Shown: in pieces, positions 35,468-46,130 of the stretch | Layout of the letters: every line of letters starts with the position of its first letter | How positions within the stretch are numbered: position 1 is the stretch's first letter | NCBI GenBank assembly: GCA_001599615.1 | Contig: BCHJ01000001.1 | Coordinates: 1,617,455-1,681,454 of the forward strand | From: Thielaviopsis euricoi | Taxonomy: Eukaryota > Ascomycota > Sordariomycetes > Microascales > Ceratocystidaceae | Direction of reading: 5' to 3' | Length of the DNA: 64,000 bases | Position numbers and translations under genes: made by a program | The notes under the pieces: generated by a model | What the model saw: the letters and a program-made list of their open reading frames with translations, nothing else | What the model was told of the DNA's origin: nothing | Database searches by the model: none

Positions 35468-36695
35468 CTAGGTCTGCAGGCGACCGGCACGGCCAACCTG
35501 CAAGATTTCTCCGGTGTGCGCATCTTCGCTGCTGAGCACCGGCCACGAAGCTCCGTCAGCCTTAGCCAGAGTCACCTCCAACTTGGTACCAAGGATCTTG
35601 AAGGTTGACTTGGCAGCGTCAATCGGGCCAAAAGTACCAACGCTCTTGGTGAAGCGCTTGGGCGTGGGGTCCGACGTCACGAGGTCCAGTTTGATCTCGG
35701 TCTCGGTGAATTCGACAGTCGACTTGTCCTTGACAATCTTTTTAAGGAAGAATGACGCAATAACAGTGTTAACGGTCTGGTAAAAGTCTCTCCTACAAGT
35801 TGTGTTAGATGACAAAGTAGCGTTTTACCAAAAGAAACAGACACAGTAACGACTTACCGCACAGTCTCCAAGACCTCCTCGGCGCCCTCAGCGGCCTTCT
35901 TGTCCTTGGAGCCACTGCCGACAAACAGGTGACGGCCCTTGGTTGTGCAGCCCTCAATTTTCATAAACTCGTCAAACTCCAGGACGCGGCGCTTGCAGCA
36001 CGAGTAACCCTTGGAGCCCTCGTGGAAAATGGGCACACCCGGGTGGTGCACACAGCTCTCGCTGTCTCTGTTAGAGCCAGACTTGTATGAAGCGCCACAC
36101 GCGCGCCGTCTGCATGTCTTTCCGTCGGGGATCGCAAGCGTCTCGTCATCGTCCTCCGACTCGGGCGGTGGCGGCGGCGGGGTAGGCGTGGCTTGGGCAG
36201 CGGCGATCGGCTTGCGATCGGGAACGGCCTCGGCGGCAGCAGCGTTGAGCTTGCTGATCTTCCGGTTCAGCTCATCCTCATCAATGGGCGCGGCCTGCTC
36301 GAGCTTAGCGGGCGCTTCGGTGGTTGAGTGTTTGCCCTCGGTGCAGGGAGGGATAGTGAGGAACTCGTCAAAGGTCAGCACGCGAGGCTTGCAACACTTC
36401 CATCCTGTTGGTCGCAGATTGTTGTTAGTTTGAATTTCCACTATTCACATGCTAGACTGGACAACTGTAGGTAAAGTGAGAGAGAGAAGGCCTGCAGGCA
36501 ATGGATCAATCTACCCTGATGGCCAAACCAGCCTGTACATTGGAGCTACAGCTGCCCAAAAGCCCCAAAAAAAATATATATATACGTACCCTTCTGACCC
36601 TCGTGAAAGATGGGCGGCCCGGGGTGGTAAACACAGGTCTCATCGACGTCGGTGTAGGTCTTGCCGCAGCCCTGGCGGACGCACTTTTGAGCCAT
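35468..36695 (-). CDS. CHORD-CS domain protein (Hsp90 co-chaperone, Rar1/CHORDC1 type)
   Basis: Exons 36695-36590, 36404-35858 and 35792-35468 give 325 residues. CHORD I (about 5-62) begins CVRQGCGKTYTDVDETCVYH and continues PPIFHEGQKGWKCCKPRVLTFDEF; CHORD II (about 133-195) begins CRRRACGASYKSG and continues HHPGVPIFHEGSKGYSCCKRR. Both retain the Cys and His residues that bind two zinc ions each. A CS (p23-like) domain follows from about 219 (DFYQTVNTVIASFFLKK to GASWPVL). The layout is that of animal CHORDC1/melusin and the fungal chpA product; plant Rar1 has the CHORDs but not the CS. Family role: ADP-state Hsp90 binding and stress signalling. The linker is Pro-rich and acidic. Introns keep frame and have CTAAC branch points. 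Confidence 0.93.
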
Positions 36696-37154
36696 GGTAT
36701 AAGCAGGAACAATATTAGGCACTTTGGAGAGAGGGCTAATGAGGTGAGTTGATTATGTGCAGGTTTCGAGCTATGTTTTGGAGGTCTGCCAAAATAAGAC
36801 TAGCAAATTCAGATGCAAAGGAGCAGAAAAAAAAGCAGATATATTTAAGATGCGCAGGCGCTGGAACCTGAATCTCAAAAGATGGTTCTAGAAAGAACTT
36901 GTTAGTTTGAAGCTCTTCTGTCGTACCCCACTGAAACCCAACTGAGAAATGGATTCTGCCGGATTAACATGGGCTGCTGTGCAGGGTAACTGTCAGTAGC
37001 AACCCTCACCGCCTTTGCATGTCATTTTAAGGGTAGATGAAGGGAAGGGTTAGTCATTTAGACAGGAAATGATGCTCATTGGACCTCATGATATTGGTAA
37101 TTTGGTTTGAATTTACATTACAGATCTCATATCATACAAGTCTCCAGTTTCCTT
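36696..37154. promoter_or_regulatory. CHORD gene promoter and 3' flank of the mitochondrial-type gene
   Basis: 459 bases upstream of the CHORD start. No coding frame. It contains CCAAT-free AT-rich sequence with ATATTTAAGATG at 36839-36850. Heat-shock element clusters were looked for by eye and an isolated TTCTAGAA-like word at 36886-36895 was the only candidate. Confidence 0.4.
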
Positions 37155-38372
37155 CTAGTTCATACCCTCCATAAACTCGACTCTGTCCAGAATCATCTCC
37201 TTATGGCCTAGATATTCTTTCAGGTTCTCCCATTCAACGCCTGTTTCCTCACCGTGTTTCCAGGCCTCTTGGAAGCCCCATGCCATGGCAATCTTGTCCA
37301 TGGCAGCGCGCTCTTCTTCTCTCAGCCAGCGCTTGCGCATAGGAGTTCCCGGAAACCAAGTTACGCGATGCATATGGTCCATCATAGACATGCGAGCCAC
37401 CACGCCCATCGTTCCTGTGAAGCCAATGTATCCCATAATACCCACGAAGGCCAGTGAAGTTGCCGTGGTGGGGTCGATGGAGGAGTTGTACTTGGCAAAG
37501 GACTGAGCGAGACCGTATGCGGTAGCTGGTACAACGGCAGAGACCAGGAGGGGAAGCGAGGCCGAGTTCATGATCTTGCGTAGGTAAAAGGCCCGTGTGC
37601 AATAGCAGACATCAACAATGTTGATGGCTGCGTCAAGGTTCTTGGTGGAAATGGCGACTTTGAGTGCCGCAGCTGCAACGTCCTGGTCAATGGCCGCAGA
37701 GGGCAAGCCAATAATGCGCTTCTTGTAACGAATGGTGCTTCCGGACTTGACAGCCCGTGGCTTAGTTCCATATAGGTACAAGATCTCAGGGACTGTGTCG
37801 GCCTGTCCAAGCTCGCTCTGGATCTTGATGTACTGATGCATCAAGGGCGTAGTGATGGTGACATTCGGGGCTCTCAGAATGTTGAAAGCTGCCTCGGACA
37901 CTCTATCCGCCGTCTTCTTGTACAACAGGGTAGCAGGCGGCGGGCGGGTGTTTGCTGACCGTGGCTTGTCATCCACGTCCAGTAGACTTTTTCTCTCTTG
38001 TTTCTTGATCTCAACAGCCTGCTGAGCCAGCGACTTGGCCACAGTCAAGCAAGCCTTGAGCGCTGCGGATACCGCCGCTTCATCCGGGATGTCCTCGCGG
38101 GTGAGTAACATGGCCTCTGTGCGCTCCACAAGCGACGTCAGCTTTTCCATCTGCTGTAGCGGCGAGGTCTCCGACGCTACAGAAGCAGCTGAATAGGCCC
38201 TGACCGAGCCCAGCGCTGGCGACGTCCATTGCAACGGCCCAGGCCATTCACTACCGACAACGCCAGTCAAGACTCTCCTGGTAGCACGAGTAAGCACATA
38301 CGGTAGCGGAGAAACACAAGGCCGGGACAGCTCCGCAGATGCTCGGGAGATGAGCCGGAGTGGGCGCTGCAT
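37155..38372 (-). CDS. Predicted mitochondrial two-segment membrane protein, unknown function
   Basis: One exon, 405 residues. Residues 1-60 are Arg/Ser/Ala-rich (MQRPLRLISRASAELSR) with an RAYS motif near 59, typical of a mitochondrial presequence and cleavage site. A helical soluble part follows (LTSLVERTEAMLLTREDIPDEAAV; LMHQYIKIQSELGQADTVPEILYLYG; AALKVAISTKNLDAAINIVD). Two hydrophobic segments at about 270-290 (ASLPLLVSAVVPATAYGLA) and 305-325 (LAFVGIMGYIGFTGTMGVVA) precede a conserved-looking end (VTWFPGTPMRKRWLREEERAAM and MAWGFQEAWKHGEETG). I infer an inner-membrane assembly or expression factor; no family was assigned. Confidence 0.82.
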   Translation of the reverse strand: MQRPLRLISRASAELSRPCVSPLPYVLTRATRRVLTGVVGSEWPGPLQWTSPALGSVRAYSAASVASETSPLQQMEKLTSLVERTEAMLLTREDIPDEAAVSAALKACLTVAKSLAQQAVEIKKQERKSLLDVDDKPRSANTRPPPATLLYKKTADRVSEAAFNILRAPNVTITTPLMHQYIKIQSELGQADTVPEILYLYGTKPRAVKSGSTIRYKKRIIGLPSAAIDQDVAAAALKVAISTKNLDAAINIVDVCYCTRAFYLRKIMNSASLPLLVSAVVPATAYGLAQSFAKYNSSIDPTTATSLAFVGIMGYIGFTGTMGVVARMSMMDHMHRVTWFPGTPMRKRWLREEERAAMDKIAMAWGFQEAWKHGEETGVEWENLKEYLGHKEMILDRVEFMEGMN

Positions 38373-39351
38373 GGCGAAGCGGGGCGGACAAAGTCGATCG
38401 ATCGAAAGGGAACAAAAGGAAGCAGGCGCTTTTGCCTTGTAAGTCGGCAGGATTGGGATTGATTAACAAAATAACAAAGCGATTAAAATGATTGGTGGCA
38501 GCGGCTTGTGGCCAATTGACGGGCCTGGAATTTGCTGTTCCCGTAGCCTTGCATAGAAATCGACATCGTCACATTTTTACTGGTTTCTTTTCTTTATAAT
38601 TTTTTTCTGTTCTGTTGGCGGCTGATTTCACTGCGGCAGAATGAGGCAACTGCCTCAATGCTACTCTGCTGTGTGCTTTGGTGTGCTCTGGTCTGCAGTG
38701 CATGCTCAAAAGGCAGTTACCGCCCAAGCCGGATTCTTTTTCTGGTGCCTGCAGCTTGGCTTTTATGCCTCTGGGAAGCTCCACTTTTAAGTAGGCTTAG
38801 CATCAATTGCTTGCTCCCTTGCTTGTCCATCTCGTTAAGTTCGTTCTTTGCTCATTTATTTGTACTTTTTTTTTTTTTTCCTTACTTGGTCAGCGGTAAT
38901 TGATGAATTTGTTTTGTCACCCAATCATTCACTACCTTTTCCTTCTTCATTTCCATTCTCATTCTTTTATATTTTTCTCTGGCCTTCTTACAATCACATC
39001 GCCGAGCTTGAATTTCCCCCCGCAAACTCGACTTTAAAGGCGCCGCTCGAATATTACGCAACCACTTTACGCTTCCGGCCGGGCTCGATTTGCTCGTTTT
39101 ATTGGGTTTCGCCCTTGTCTTGCGACGCTTCCGTGCTGGCCTCAGACGACTGACCGACTGGCCTCACTGGCTTGGTTAAAGTCTGCCGAAACGAATCGAC
39201 TTGGGCTGCCATATTTCAACTTCCCACTTGAATCCATTTATACCACGAATTAAATCTTGCATATATACTTAGCGGTCTAGTCTACGATCATCGACCGCCA
39301 CATTATCTTACTCATCTCTTATATTTCCTTCTTTGTGCTTTCAATATCAAT
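38373..39351. promoter_or_regulatory. Divergent promoter region, mitochondrial-type gene and verprolin
   Basis: 979 bases between divergent starts. From about 38800 the plus strand is pyrimidine-rich with a run of T near 38867-38879, a typical CT-rich leader for verprolin. TCGATCGATCGA lies at 38396-38405 near the other start. No gene. Confidence 0.5.
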
Positions 39352-40760
39352 ATGCCGCCTCCGCCGCCTCCGCCTCCTCCCCCGCCTCCGGCTGCTGGCC
39401 CTATGAAGCCGCCTGGTGGTGGTGGTGCTGGAAGAGTAGGTCTCCTCTATTTTTCTTTTCTTTTCTTACTCTTATAGCTTGCATCAAGTCAGTACTGACT
39501 AGCCTAGGGCGCTCTTCTTTCCGACATTTCCAAAGGACGAACTCTCAGAAAAGCCGTTACGAATGATAGATCAGCACCTTCTATCGGAAAAGTGGTAGAC
39601 AACAGTGGTCCCTCTATTGGTGGTGCGCCTCCTGTTCCTGGCCTTGCCAGACCCCCGACTTTTGGTGCTCCCCCAGTTCCCGGAATCGCTGCCGCAGCCG
39701 CCGCGCGGTCCAGAAGTAACAGCGAGGCAGAAGGCCCGGGTCACAAATCCTCCAACAGCTTAGATGGTGTCCCTCAGCTAGGAGGTCTATTTGCCGGTGG
39801 CATGCCAAAGCTCCGTAAGCGAGGTGGTGTTGACAGTAAGTTTTAGCCCAGCCTCGACCTATGTGTTAATTTAAATGCGCTAAAATTCTTTACTTGTGTG
39901 TAGCCGGTCGCGACTCTACCCCCGACGATTCCAGCTCCAGCGGTCCTGCGCGCGGAGCCCCGCCCATTCCATCATTTTCTGCCCCCAAGATCCCGACTGC
40001 TGCGGCTCCTGTCCCGCCCTCACAATCTGCCCCCGCCCTCCCAACTCATTCTGCGCCTTCGATCCCCGGTCGCCCATCGCCTCGTCTGCCGACGTCATCC
40101 AAACCGCCACCGCCGCCTGTCGGCAAGAAGCCCCCTCCGCTGCCAGCCAGCCGTAAGCCTGCCACTGGAACTCCCAAACCTCCCGGAATCGCCGCCCCGC
40201 GTGTACCGTCATCCTCTGCGCCACCGCTCCCGCCCAGCGCGCCGCCTCTGCCTCCCTCTGCTGCACCATCAATTCCCGTTTCGCACGCGCCTCCTGCGCC
40301 CCCCGCGCCTCCTGCACCCGCAGCACCTCCGCCGCAGCTCAGCTTTGCCATGCAAGCAGCCCTGCGTGCTACCGGAAACGCCCCTGCTACACCTCCCGCT
40401 GCGCCTCCGCCACCGCCCGCCGCCCCCGCGCCCCCGATGCCAGCTGCTGCGTCGCCGCGGAGTAGCCAGATCAGCAATGCCGCGCCTGCGATGCCGGCCC
40501 CGGCGCCGATTCGGTCAATGTTGGATCCGAGTAACTTCATTCTATCGTCAAATGGTGGACCCAAAAGCCCGACGCCCAGTGGGGTAAACGGGCATGGAAC
40601 GAGCGGGACGAGTAACGGCGCGAGATATATTGTGCATGATGATAGATGGAAGTTCAAGGATGAGAGCATGCTCCCCAACCCGCGGGCCTTCACGGGCGGG
40701 CCAAGGAAGTATCGTGCTGGTCGAGGGAGCAGTGTGCCGCTAGATCTGAGCTCTCTGTAG
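39352..40760 (+). CDS. VRP1: Verprolin (WIP-family actin regulator)
   Basis: Binds actin monomers and the WASP homologue Las17 to drive Arp2/3 actin assembly at endocytic patches. Exons 39352-39435, 39508-39835 and 39904-40760 give 422 residues. It begins with Met and 12 Pro (profilin-binding type), then the WH2 motif (ALLSDISKGRTLRKAVTNDR, about 30-50). A second short basic motif (FAGGMPKLRKRGG) follows at about 130. The middle is Pro/Ala-rich with many PPAPP-type SH3 and profilin sites. The C-terminus has the WASP-binding segment: YIVHDDRWKFKDESMLPNPR then GGPRKYRAGRGSSVPLDLSSL. Junctions keep frame. Length is about half of yeast verprolin (817) but normal for filamentous fungi and human WIP (503). 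Confidence 0.93.
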
Positions 40761-41515
40761 ATAGGTAGAGGGCAGATGCAAGAATAAGTCATATACAAGT
40801 ATCAAGTATTCTACTACACATACGGTTTCATTTCATTTACAACCGCATCATTGCACGCAATTTGTCAATAAAGTATAAGTATTACCTACTATTATGAAAT
40901 AGCAGAATATAAATATCGTGTATACAACGTCGCAACAGCCCAGGGAGAGGAGATATTCCTGACAGTAAGACAGAACGAAAGAAGACAAGCGTGCAACTGG
41001 GTAAAGATAGTTAAAATTCCCCGTGAAAAAAAAAAAAAATATTTCGTAACAACGAAGAGAGCAATGAGAGGGGACAAATTCGTCCATAACGAGAACCCCA
41101 CGACGAAAAGAAAAAGAGAGGACTTGTAAAAACAAAAGGATGTCATGGAGAGAATCATGAAACCATGTGTCATAAAAAAGAAGAAGAGTAGAAAAAAAAA
41201 GTGCGTTATCATTTCTCGCGTATCATTACAATAAAAAGCGAGGGAGAAAAAGAATAGTCGTGGACAAGAAGCAGCATAGATAAAATATTGGAAAGAAAAA
41301 GACCAGAAAAGAGAATAGCCCCGGGTATCAAATCAGTGTAGACGAACAAGCAGTAAAAAAGAGAGAAGAAAAGAAAAGAAAAGAAAAGAGAACAAAAAAA
41401 AAACCGACACCGCGGTAGGTAGGCATTTCATCGGGGGGCAAAATAAAAAGGCCATGTACCAAGTCAGTCCTGCTATCTTGGTTACAATCAACGGGAGGGA
41501 AAAATCAGATAGAGC
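40761..41515. other. Convergent 3' region after verprolin
   Basis: Purine-rich plus strand from about 41030 to 41400, with AAAAG repeats at 41367-41392. No coding frame. Holds the 3' UTRs of verprolin and of the convergent 41516-43075 gene. Confidence 0.5.
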
Positions 41516-43075
41516 TCAAGAGACCACAGCCTTCACAGCCGTACCCCATCTCAGGCGTCTCAAGCCGCCGGTTCCGACTTCAGCTCCACAAGCTACCGCA
41601 TCGCTGGCATTAACTCCTGCCGATGCGGCTGCAAGTGTTTCTTGCCGTCCAACCTCACGACCAATCACGTAGCCAGCACCAAAGCCAACCACTGATACAA
41701 GCACCACAACACCCGCACTTACCACCCAGGTTAGCACCGTGGGCGAAAGTAGTCGCGTCTCGGGCACATGGGTAGCAGTGTGGCGTTTCTTGTGAGCACG
41801 CGATGGGGAGCGGCGCTGCTTGCCATGCGGACTACCTGCAGAGCTATCAGACGTTTTGGACGCCGAGCGTCTGTCAGGCGAGCCTGTGCCCGATGTGTTT
41901 TTCTCGGCGTGCTTGGCAGTACCGCCTTGTTGCATAAGCATGTCCTTTTGGTCCGGACTTGCACCTGGTTCTGCAGCATGGCCCCGCATGAGTTCCGACT
42001 CGGGGACAATCTGCAGATCCATCATCCCCGTACCTCCCTGACGATGCAACAAGGGCTCAGTGGTTTCTTCGGGGGAAGCTCTACTTCTCCCACCAAGGCC
42101 ACGCGCACACGACAAGAGAGTGTTGAGCGAAGCACGCAGAGCAGCGTCGTTGTCGATCCTAAACGACGGCGATCGGTAGTGACTACCGGACGGGCTGTTC
42201 TGGTGCGTACGCAGCGAAGATGGGGCAGACTGACGCCGGCCAGAAAAATAGTCGCCACGCTGGTTGCGTGCACCATCCACTTGACCTAGAGAATTGTGTG
42301 AACCTGGCTGCATGTTGAAGACATTTGGCTGTGGGCAGAAGATGGGCGGGGCAGTGGCAAGGGTGGTGGCTTTGTCATCCTCATCCTCGTCGTCCGACTC
42401 GACAAAGTCGCCAACGGATTCTGTTTCTGACTCAGTTGCAGCATGGTCGTTTTCATCTTCATTTTCTTCGGGGGCCAGAATAGCAACACGCGTGTTGGGC
42501 GCAAAACTGACGACGCCTCCGGCACTGGCGGCCGAGGGAGAGTTGCGCGGCAAGTCCTGAAGCAACAAAGCGCGCACTTCTTCGTCACTACTGCTACTAC
42601 CGGTATTCTCATTATCCGGACCGGCTAGGGGCTGCGATGTGACGGTAAAAAACTCGGAGTCCGCAGGGCCATGGTGCGGACGGCGCATAAGTGGTGCGGA
42701 ACGCCGGCGACGGTTGCGGATCGGATCGTTCTGGGCAGTGCGAGCAGATCCGACACGGAGACCCGTGGTCACAATCTCGTCACCGAGCGAAGAAAGGGAC
42801 GAAGACGATGGTTCAGAGGGAACTTCAACCCATGATTCTAGCAATTATGGATTAGCATGTGTCAAGTGGGTACTATTAGGAGTGGCAAATGGCCCCGGCG
42901 GCGGGTCCACTCGAAACTCCACTTTGGCGAACCGAGAATCTGGCATACCCTCGTTACGGGCTGAACCCGACGTCAACACTCTGGCCCCGACTCCGGCGCT
43001 GACACTTTGCTCAAGACGCGGACGGGGCGACGGGCGCTGACGAGAAGACGAGCTTCTATGGTTTTGTGAATGCAT
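41516..43075 (-). CDS. Disordered protein with a single C-terminal membrane anchor, unknown function
   Basis: Exons 43075-42949 and 42837-41516 (111-base intron, GTATGC donor, TGCTAATCC branch) give 482 residues. The first 400 residues are Ser-rich, with an acidic block (SESDDEDEDDK type, about 180-195) and many basic Ser/Arg patches (KQRRSPSRAHKKRH just before the membrane). One hydrophobic helix at about 411-434 (VLTWVVSAGVVVLVSVVG, then FGAGYVIGREVGRQE) has glycine-zipper spacing (GxGxGxxxGxxxG). A short tail follows with two Cys-poor basic patches (GGLRRLRW). It has no signal peptide, so it is likely inserted by its C-terminal segment with the long part cytosolic. A 36-base intron with donor GTACCC is possible but too short. 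Confidence 0.78.
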
Positions 43076-45882
43076 GGTGAATGGCGGGGTGATTTCTTTG
43101 ACAGATTAACAAGATGAAAATGCGCCAGTGGATAAGCGCAAACAAGCAAATATAAAGAAAAGAGAAATGGAACAAAACGAAGAAAAAAAGAAAGAAAAGA
43201 AGAGCAGCAAACGTGACGAGAGAGGATGGATAACTTAAAGCTGAATAGAAAAGAAAATGGAAAATTGATGGCGAACGGGGCTTCGTGTTCCTGTGGTTTG
43301 TTTCGTCTCGCGTTTTCGCTGGAGAAGCCAAGGCGTCCGACTTTCTTTTTTTTTTTATTCTTGGTTTGCGGTTGGGAATCGTGTGTGGCAGCGGAAATTT
43401 GATTCTTATATAGTTTTCTTTCCCCTTGTTTATTTGTTTAAGTGTTGTGATTTGTGGTTATTGCGGCTGTTGTTGTTATTTTGTTTTGTTGTTACAGTAT
43501 GCCGCATCTGGGTCACTAGGCAAGATTCACCGTCCTTCTTTATTCCGTGCTCGTGACTCTTTCGACAGGCGGGCGTTGAAGAAGGCTGTACAGGAATAAG
43601 AAAAAACTGGAAAGCAGCAAAAGAGCCAGTAGAAGAAGAATAGGCAGACAGTCAAGACAACAACGGAAATGGTCTTGGCTGAGAATGGATAAATAGAAAT
43701 TCAAGTGAAAAGGAAATGAACGGAGCAAGATAAGAAATGAAGATGGAAAGAATGAAGGAAAAGTGAAGCAAGGGCAACGGAGCGGCTGAAGAAGAGATAA
43801 TAGAAAAAGAACAAGAATGAAAAGATGGAAAGATAAAAGATAAAAGAACATCAACAAGGCCAGGGAGAAAAAAGATAAATCAAAGCAGGCAAGACAAGGC
43901 AGGTGGAAAGCTACAGCGGCAGTTCCTTCTGGGCGTAGCTTCCAGTTTATCGGCTTTTCTCTCGTGGTTTCTTCATTCTATTTTTTTTTCTGGTTCTTCA
44001 CCGCAACGCAATCCAAACCAGCCGTCTTTTCATCTCAGACGTCTAATTCGGGCAGTAGCATTATTAGTACGATATATGTATCGTTTACGTGGTCGAGACA
44101 TACACTTGATACTTAATCACGCGATAGCAGTAGCTGTTGAGTGTTGGGGTCCTTCCTTCCATGTCCGGCTACGCTGTATGTATAAAGCTCTGGTTTGGTG
44201 TGGTTTGGTTTGCGCTTACGCCTGCTGCTCTACTGCTCCCCCGTCGAAGACCGCCTAGTCCTACTAAAAGAAAACAAAAGAGTTTGCTCATATCTTTCGC
44301 TTTCTGCTCTTGGCAACACCGTGCCCCTCGTCTCACCTCATGCACGCTGAGCTGATATTACCCTCGTTTTCTTGCGCATTCATATCTGTAGTACTCAGTA
44401 CTTGCAGTTCTCTGTGGCGTCCTCTGCAGCACCCAAGTCGTTATCGCTTGGCTTGTGATTACGATTACCAGCAAGGGGGCCTGGCATGTACAAAGTACTT
44501 GCACTTTGTACCGTGCAAGTCTGAATATAGGTACTTGGTGCCGCTATCACTTCTATCATTTACACATGCTCTGAAAGTATATATACAGTGTCATGACTCC
44601 GTCTCTGCACGGTGACGTATATGTCCATGCAGTGATGGGACAGCTGCTGCGGGCCCTGTAAATTCGGTTTGTGGCATGCTGTCAGTCCGATAAAAACACA
44701 GTCCTCGGCCCTACAAAAACGCGCTCATCACACTGTGACAATACTTTGTTCAGCCCCCCACCCAAGAAGCGTTGTATCATGTAATGCTCATACGCCATTT
44801 GCGCCGCTCATTGTATTGATTTTTGTGACACTGGAGTTATTTATATTTTTTTTTACTTCAAGGTGTGCTGGAGTCGCCATGCGCTCTAGTACTGTCAGTC
44901 AGAATAAGATGAAAAGATAGGCCGAGACAACGGCGGACGATACCATTGCGCGAGAGCGCGCTGTTGCTTGATGATTTCCACTAGGAAACTCAAACAGTAA
45001 CGTTATCTTGAATGTCTGGGCTTTGTTCTGTATCGCAGGCTTTTATCTCTGTCAACATCTCATGCAAGAAGCCGCTTTCATCCATGGATACACTTTACCT
45101 AACCTATTTTCTGTTTTTCTTGACGCGCCTTTCCAGATTCTACATTTTCCATCTCCAACGATTGACAGGAATAAGTATCCACAGTCCATAGCAAGGTAAG
45201 AAGCTTGAAATTGAAATATTAATTGGAGAAGAAAATGGCAGGTCAGGTGTGCACCACAGGCTAGATCGACAGACTTGGAGTGTGCCAGTGCTCACATGGG
45301 CTTTAATCTCTCATTACGCAAAAGCGACGGGCTATCCAATTGTGCAAACTACAAGCTAGCCTGTATTCACTGTAGCAAACAGCCACGCTATGAGCTCTTG
45401 TTTGCACAGGTTACAACGTCTTTGCTTGTGCCCTATCCTTCGTACGATGCTAGGCACAATGTCAGAGCAGAAGCAGACCACTGCCACCTCATTTTTATCA
45501 CAGACTATATTACACAGCATATGATGAACGACTTGGGGTTTCACCAGGGTCTGAATCCGGTGGTTTCACTCGCATTCAACGATTCTTCACACTTCATCAT
45601 GAGTACAACAGTAGAGCCAAATTTCTCCACCTGTGACTGATAATTTATATTCTAAAAACTAGACATCTTTTTTAAAGAGACGACGGAGTGAAACATAAAG
45701 CCAATATAAAGGCTAGCAAATATATATTTGAACAACTAGAATGAAATGGTAAAACCAACACCCTCGCTTTCTCATGAGTTTGATGACGGAAGAAATAGAT
45801 GAAAAAAGAAAAATAAACTATGAAGAAAAATGATCGGCTATGAATAAGAGTGCTATGCAGACGCAAAAGGAAAGTAGAACAG

Positions 45883-45968
<86 letters not shown>

Positions 45969-46130
45969 ACAAGGCAATTGCCGAACGCTGACTACAGCGT
46001 GAAAAAATTTGTGGATAAATAACTGAAAACGAGAAGGCACACAGGCCTCTCTGTGGGTATCAATACAAAATGGAAAGAGAGAAACAAGTGAACAAAAACA
46101 AGACGAGGCTGAGGTCGAGACTGAAACTAT
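43076..46130. other. Long gene-free spacer
   Basis: 3 kb. Bases 43085-43920 are strongly purine-rich on the plus strand, a long CT-rich leader/promoter for the 41516-43075 gene. Bases 44460-44540 carry GTACTTG/TGCAAG words. Near 45883-45966 lies an A35-G-A48 tract in the 3' flank of the next gene. Short frames (44310-44615, 45275-45640) have no coding character. Confidence 0.5.
45883..45966 (+). repeat. Poly-A tract, 35 A, G, 48 A
   Basis: Almost pure A run on the plus strand (T on the sense strand of the flanking 46131-48782 gene, 165 bases past its stop). No target-site duplication is visible around it, so I do not call a retroposon. Confidence 0.95.

Noticed and set aside
42852..42887. 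36-base intron in the 41516-43075 gene (donor GTACCC)
   Set aside because: Too short; a GTATGC donor at 42948 keeps frame and gives a normal 111-base intron.
45275..45640. 121-residue frame in a spacer
   Set aside because: Non-ATG start, no conserved-looking segment, no splice context.
45840..46040. Poly-Lys and poly-Phe frames
   Set aside because: Created by the homopolymer A/T tract.
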